A DNA stretch of 64,000 nucleotides, from contig JBLDXI010000001.1 in NCBI GenBank assembly GCA_047495785.1, positions 2,914,001-2,978,000 on the forward strand, read 5' to 3'. Of this stretch, positions 58,849 to 64,000 are shown piece by piece. The position numbers were made by a program, and so were the translations under genes. Within the stretch, counting starts at the first letter, position 1; each line of letters starts with the position of its first letter. The notes beneath the pieces are model-generated. The model was given only the letters and a program-made list of their open reading frames with translations. It was not told the origin of the DNA and did not search any database. This stretch comes from Lepidodermella squamata (Eukaryota > Gastrotricha).

Positions 58849-60318
58849 TTTAAAGGCAAAGTTTTGTGTTGACTAATTTCTTATGTTTGCAACTTTCGAG
58901 GCAACTTTCTTTACGTATTAACCAGGTAAGATTTAAATTGTACTAAAGCCGGCTGGAACGTGACCAGAGTCTCGAAATTCACCGTCCCACGTGAACTGAG
59001 TTCGAGTAGGCAAGGCAGCATTAGCCTGTGGATGTAACGGATGGTGCGTGCAATAATGCCAATAATCGCTACGCAAATTTGACCTAACGCAAGGTATAAT
59101 ATTACCTTTAATGGAGATTGAGGCCTATCGCCCTGAAACCTGCCTGCTGTCTAAAACTAATAGATCTAAGGCGTTACAATACTTACGAATTATGTTACGA
59201 ATTATTAGGCAGAACCGTATTAATAGGCAGGGCTCTGTATGACGTGACTTGACTTCGAAAATTTACCGACAACTGAGGTGACTTAAGTGCCACTATTATT
59301 TCTAGACATCAATGCAACCAGACGCTGCGTGGAAGGACTGAGAAACCAGTTCACAAGGTTTGACCGTCTTTTCGACTTCACTCTTTTGCCCGCGCAATGA
59401 TTACGCGACGAAGGCGCGAGTAATTATGTCGACAAGCGCATCGCACTCGGAATTTCAATGATGTTGACAAGGATGGCCGAAAAAAGCGAGCCCGTTCGAG
59501 TGACGATTTATTGCGCGGGCGCATCGATTGTCTCCCTCTTACAGCCGGCGTACCGGGCCGAGGCTGAGAAAACTCAGAGACAAAAAACCACGTTCCGGAG
59601 GAATGTAATGACAAAATTATACTTACCCCATGTTGTTATTATTGTTTGCTGCTATACAAGTCTGAGAAGTAAATTTCTCATCTGCAAACAAACGCGAGTA
59701 GCCGGTAATTATAAATTATCGTTATTTGTTGAGATGACACGCAATTACTGTTTATTATCACCGCCGTGTCGCCTATCGAAACTTTGTTTATCGGCCGTAA
59801 TTCGATAACTCACGGCCTTGATACTTATTCGGCTATACATGGCATTATTATTTTGGCACAGCTGTGTTGTGGTATGACTGGCCAAATTAGATATAGTAGC
59901 CTGACGCTCGCCGATTTGTTTGCTCTTCGATTTTCAGCATTTTTGAAAGCTGCAAGGTCTTTTTTCGGCCGCTATAACATTTTAAATTCATTATCAACAA
60001 ATTATTCGTTGCGATTTGTGCAGTTGGTGCGCGGCGCTAAATGATTATGCTGCTGTTCAATCTAATAATATACTTACTCGGACTTTATAGCAATAAAAGA
60101 AAGCATTGCGCCTAATAGCCTTGCGCGCGTCCAGAGGTACGCGACGCCTATAATTTATTGCGCCCGCTTAGTGTGTGATTTGTGCGTTGCCTTCCGCTAT
60201 TTTACGCCCATTTATGCCAGCAGCGTTCGGAAAAAAGCACGGTCCTTACTCCTCAATGAGCGAGTAAAGCGCCAACATTTTGTTTTCTAATATTATGCAC
60301 TACTAGGGGCGTACTACT
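58849..60318. other. divergent spacer, no gene recognised
   Basis: Lies between the class C receptor and the LEV-9-like gene, which are transcribed away from each other, so both promoters should be here. Open frames of 78-116 codons around 59378-60044 show no motif. Confidence 0.45.
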
Positions 60319-63286
60319 ATGCTGGTTGTAGCCACCCTGGTGCTACTGTTCTTACCATGCGTTACGGCGAAATCAAAGCGAAACGACCAACTTACCACAT
60401 CGACACCGGCTTCGACGGCTCTGGTAGTCTCAACGTCGCCGGATGATAGCGACAAAGCAGGTCGGTCGAGTGGGCGGGGTGCGGATACTTGTGTATCTTT
60501 TATGGCGCTCGCGGGTGCCCGAAAGTGCGGTCGAGGGTGTACGGCTGGTTATACCTGCCGGAATGAAAAACGGCGATGTCTCTGCGATGGTGTTTGCGGT
60601 CGAAGTTGTGTGATACCAAGTAAAGTCGTTACTTTAAGCTCAATTTGTTCAGTTTACACCTTTCCCAACAGATCGTCCTTGCGTTAAACCGAAACTTGAA
60701 AATGGCAAGGTCGAGTTGGTGCCGTTTAACAGATTCGGAGCCGAGGCTATATACAGCGTACGTCTCTTGACTTGAATCACCTTAAAGCATTTAGAGGGAA
60801 ACCATTTTTCATTTAGTGTAACAATGGCTTTGTGCTTTCGGGTCCTAACCGGCGCGTTTGCCAAGGCGATGGCCAGTGGTCGGATGAAGAGCCACGCTGC
60901 GAGAAAGAGGTCATGTGTACAGCTCCGCCCCAAGTCCGGCATTCCTTCCATAACGGCTTCCCAGAGGATGAAAATGCTCGCTACTCAATAGGAACTCAAA
61001 TCCGTTATACTTGCCTCCCTGGTTTCCAAATGTTCGGCTTCCCTAAGGCTATGTGCCTCGCTGGTCGGTGGATGGGGCCTCGTTTAGCTTGCTCACCTCG
61101 AAACTGCGGCGACCCGGGGCCCTTGCAGGATGGGCGTATGGAGGGCGCGTTATTCTACGTGGGACACTCTGTTGTCTTCATCTGCGACGCCGGGTTCGAG
61201 CTAGTGGGTGATGCTTATCGGAAGTGCTTAGCGAACGGAACGTGGTCCGGTCAACAGCCGCGCTGTTCTCCGATCACCTGTCCTCAGGTTTACGCACCTC
61301 AGAACGGACATATTGTCGCGCATAACAACAGCATTGGAGGATTGGTCAAAGTTTCATGCCTCCCTGGTTACCTACTTCACGGCGACGAAGAGCGAATATG
61401 CCAGAGGGATAGACGTAAGTGCCTCTTCAACGTTTAGTTAGTTCGACAACTTGAAGAATATCTGGTGCGGGTTGCGATAATCTTGGATTTATTCCTTATC
61501 TATGTTTTAGGTTGGAGCGGGCGTCGTGCTAACTGTACCAAGATCGAATGCGGTGAGATTGGCCACCTTCCAAACGGGCGCGTGGTTTACACAGGGTCCG
61601 GCTTGGGGGCTGTGGCTTACTTCCGATGCGAGCCACATGCCTCACCGTTCCCACCGCTCGCTCCTTTGAGAGCAGTGTGCCTTCGCGAAGCTCGTTGGAG
61701 CGACACCCCTCCTCAATGCCTCGCTAACTGCCGCATTGTCTTCACAGCTGATGGGGAGCTGCTTGTTAACAACACCCGTCCTTCCCCATACCAGTACACT
61801 CTAAGTGGTCACAGGGTGCAGTTGACCTGCAACGCGACTGGCTACAGACTCCATCCCCCGATCGGTATACTCCAGTGCCGAAACGGGTCTTGGTACGAAT
61901 CTGGACCGACAGAGAGCGATACTCCAATCGGAACCTTGCCGACATGCCAACCGTTGTCATGCACCGATGCGCCTCCTGCGATTGAGAATGGACTGGTCCG
62001 CTGGCGGCCGTCAACTCACGGCGAACGGGCTTTCTACGTCTGCATTGCTGGCTACGTCTTGGTCGGAAATGACTCTCTAACCTGCTCATTCGGACGATGG
62101 GCCCCGTCAGGTGGGTCGCTTCCAACATGCCGCGAGTCATTCTGCGCGTATCCAGGCGCTTTGCTGAATGGCGACATCGTCATCCTTGGACGCTTTGGGC
62201 TCTACGAATTCACGCCAGAGGTTAGCCGACTACGGCACGGCGAACAAATCGAGTTCGTCTGCAAGCCAGACTACCGCCTTATCGGATCACGGAAGGCTAC
62301 ATGCGTTAACGGGCGCTGGTCACCCGCTTTCAAGCCTCTTTGCATTCAAAGTGAGTTTCGGAACTTTGGCGCAGTTATGAATATTTTATTTGCTGCCAGA
62401 CAGCATTTACTTCCGTGATTTAGACCCGAACCCGGAACATGCAGCGGCGTGGGCTCTCGCTAGTGGCAACAACTTTTCGTTGCCATCAGTAATGAGGCGC
62501 CCCGCTGCTGATGTGTCCGGGATCCAGTTGTATCGTAGTCGGCGTGACGCTGACCGCGTTACTATCTCACAGAGTAAGATCCCTTCCAATGCCCATCTCT
62601 TACTTGGCTATTCTTTCATATGAACAATATCAGCTTTCATCTTTCATCTTTTCTTCAATTTTCTAAGGCAAGTCCCAACTTTCTCTATCTGCTCTATCAG
62701 CGCATGCAAAAAGGCTTCCGAAATGACCGCTCACACTTTCTATAGCGCACCCTTAATATAAAACGTTTCCGAACTTTCATTTTGTGGTTCAATTGTTTCA
62801 GAGAACTGCGAAGCAATACTCAGCGCTGAGTACCGGCGCGTTGAAGCTGTCAACTCTTTCAAACTCCTCGGCGAGCAAAACTCCCAGCAGTCACAGACCT
62901 CACTTCACCAACAACAGTGGCTACAACGCGATCAAAAAGCCCAAGTTCAAGTGTCACTAACCGGCGCCGGAATCGACCCTGCCACAGCCGCGACCGAGAC
63001 AGTCCGCATCAATTGCCCACCTGGGCTGCGGCCCGTGCCTCCGGACGCCATAGCCACATGTATCGGTGGCAAGTGGTACCCGGCCGTGCCGTCTTGTGTT
63101 GCGATGGCTGAAACGCCGCCTAGCAGCAACACCGGGCTGAAAAAACGCGCGCATGGTGATAACAGCAATTTTTACAACGCAGCAGCTATGTACACTCGGG
63201 CAAGTCATTACGTGGATCCTTACTCGGACAATCGTGACGACGACGAGCGTATTGTTGTGCTGTCGGCTGATGATAACAGGCTGTAA
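60319..63286 (+). CDS. lev-9: LEV-9-like secreted Sushi (CCP) protein
   Basis: Six exons, 60319..60619, 60672..60757, 60817..61414, 61511..62350, 62400..62573 and 62802..63286, join in phase to 827 aa. A signal peptide (LVVATLVLLFLPCVTA) is followed by a Thr/Ser-rich stretch and a compact Cys-rich WAP-like module (about 63-100: ARKCGRGCTAGYTCRN, CLCDGVCGRSC). Eight Sushi domains follow, each with four Cys, an NG or DG near the start and a GxW near the end (for example GFVLSGPNRRVCQGDGQWSD, CGDPGPLQDGRMEGALFYVG). A ninth, degenerate one lies near the C-terminus (CEAILSAEY...GKWYPAVPSC). No membrane anchor. C. elegans LEV-9 has WAP plus eight CCP domains, is secreted by muscle, and clusters levamisole-sensitive acetylcholine receptors with LEV-10. 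A dibasic GLKKR at about residues 779-782 matches the C-terminal processing known for LEV-9. Confidence 0.9.
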
Positions 63287-63420
63287 CGATCACGGCGGAA
63301 ATCTGTAATACGACTGATTCCTGTTAACAGTGCAATCAACGTGTTCTTTTGATATAGCTGAATGTCTTTTTTATGCCTATTTATGTGTGCCAATAATGAA
63401 TTTGATAACTACTGTTGATA

Positions 63421-63426
63421 AATAAA
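63421..63426 (+). promoter_or_regulatory. AATAAA poly(A) signal of the LEV-9-like gene
   Basis: AATAAA begins 134 bases after the stop codon, overlapping a TAAATAAA run, and suits a 3' UTR of about 150 bases. Confidence 0.6.
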
Positions 63427-64000
63427 GGAAAATTTACGAACTTCAAAAGCGTCCTATGCAACGCCGAGAAAGAAATCCGGGAAAATTCGGTCTATAAAAC
63501 CGAGTAAAGTACCGAACCGGGTACTTTCGGGTTTTTTCGGGTTTTCTTCGGTAAAAATTGCAATAAGAATCATCTTGCAATGACTAGCGAAAAATTCCTT
63601 TGCGCCAGGTCGGGTCAAAGTTAATCGCCGCCGAATTCACCAGATGTTTATGACATTCACTTGTACTTGTATACAGAAAATTTTGAAACTTGACCTAATT
63701 TTCCCTTATTTTCTGCAATTCTCAAAAAATTACTCCAAGATTTTTAAGTGTAATTTTTGCCTTGAGGGCGAGATAAGACGGACATAATCCCTGACAATGT
63801 CCCGTTTACTTAGAATAGAGAGATTATGCGATGAGCCATGAGCTCGCAGAAAAACCTTTCAATCGATATGCAACATTTTATTTTTATTCACTCAATGCTT
63901 TGTTTTATATGGGGCGACAATGTGCACCATGATTTGCTTTCTCAAAAATAATTGGCGCAAAAACCAGGCCTATATGGCTCATCGATCGATTTCGAATCGT
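63427..64000. other. right-end spacer
   Basis: AT-rich sequence with a short stretch of repeated CGGGTTTT words at about 63510-63550. No gene recognised before the window ends. Confidence 0.4.

Noticed and set aside
1-64000. Prokaryotic features (operons, CRISPR, ribosome binding sites)
   Set aside because: Introns and animal-specific gene families show that this is eukaryotic nuclear DNA; no regularly spaced repeats were seen.

Overview
The window looks like animal nuclear DNA, most likely from a nematode. Genes are split by introns with GT donors and short T-rich acceptors (TTTTCAG/TTTTAG), many introns are only 50-80 nt, exons are GC-richer than the AT-rich introns and spacers, and the gene set includes LEV-9, ODR-4, a transmembrane class-1-type semaphorin and an MLP-type LIM protein. 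Acceptor-like TAG/CAG motifs sit a few bases before several start codons, which would fit nematode spliced-leader trans-splicing. A DNA polymerase beta gene is present although Caenorhabditis elegans lacks one, so a lineage outside Caenorhabditis is suggested. Exon joins below were worked out by hand; for the multi-exon genes the phases agree at every junction unless stated.

Layout, left to right: a SIAH ubiquitin ligase (minus, 3260-7213, with a SINE in an intron); a KIAA2013/DUF2152 membrane protein (minus, 7692-9904); an ODR-4 homologue (plus, 11335-12657) followed closely by a two-LIM muscle LIM protein (plus, 12864-13808); a spacer with a mariner-type MITE; a semaphorin (minus, 16766-24419) whose 4.6-kb intron carries a near-intact antisense RTE-type LINE and a MITE; a 4-kb AT-rich stretch without genes; a small Cys-rich protein (minus, 28640-29095); a secreted Sushi plus ankyrin-repeat protein (plus, 30100-31972); a secreted Cys-rich/Lys-Ser-Asp-rich gene with two possible 3' ends, one coding a Lys-rich tail and one a GPI-like tail (minus, 33198-36842); a soluble guanylate cyclase-like gene with an intact haem-NO-binding domain but a ruined cyclase domain (minus, 37288-40244); TRAPPC4 (plus, 41356-42069); an LDLa single-pass protein with a PPPPY tail (plus, 42531-45944); glycogen synthase (plus, 46697-51026); DNA polymerase beta (plus, 51790-55977), both with transposon debris in large introns; a GABA-B-like class C receptor carrying one frameshift (minus, 56277-58848); and a LEV-9-like Sushi protein (plus, 60319-63286).

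There is no single operon-like system here. Themes are neuronal signalling and guidance (semaphorin, LEV-9, GABA-B-like receptor, haem-sensing cyclase homologue, ODR-4 for receptor trafficking) mixed with housekeeping genes (TRAPPC4, glycogen synthase, Pol beta). The observations most worth follow-up are the pseudo-cyclase, the gene with alternative GPI or Lys-rich tails, and the secreted Sushi-ankyrin protein.
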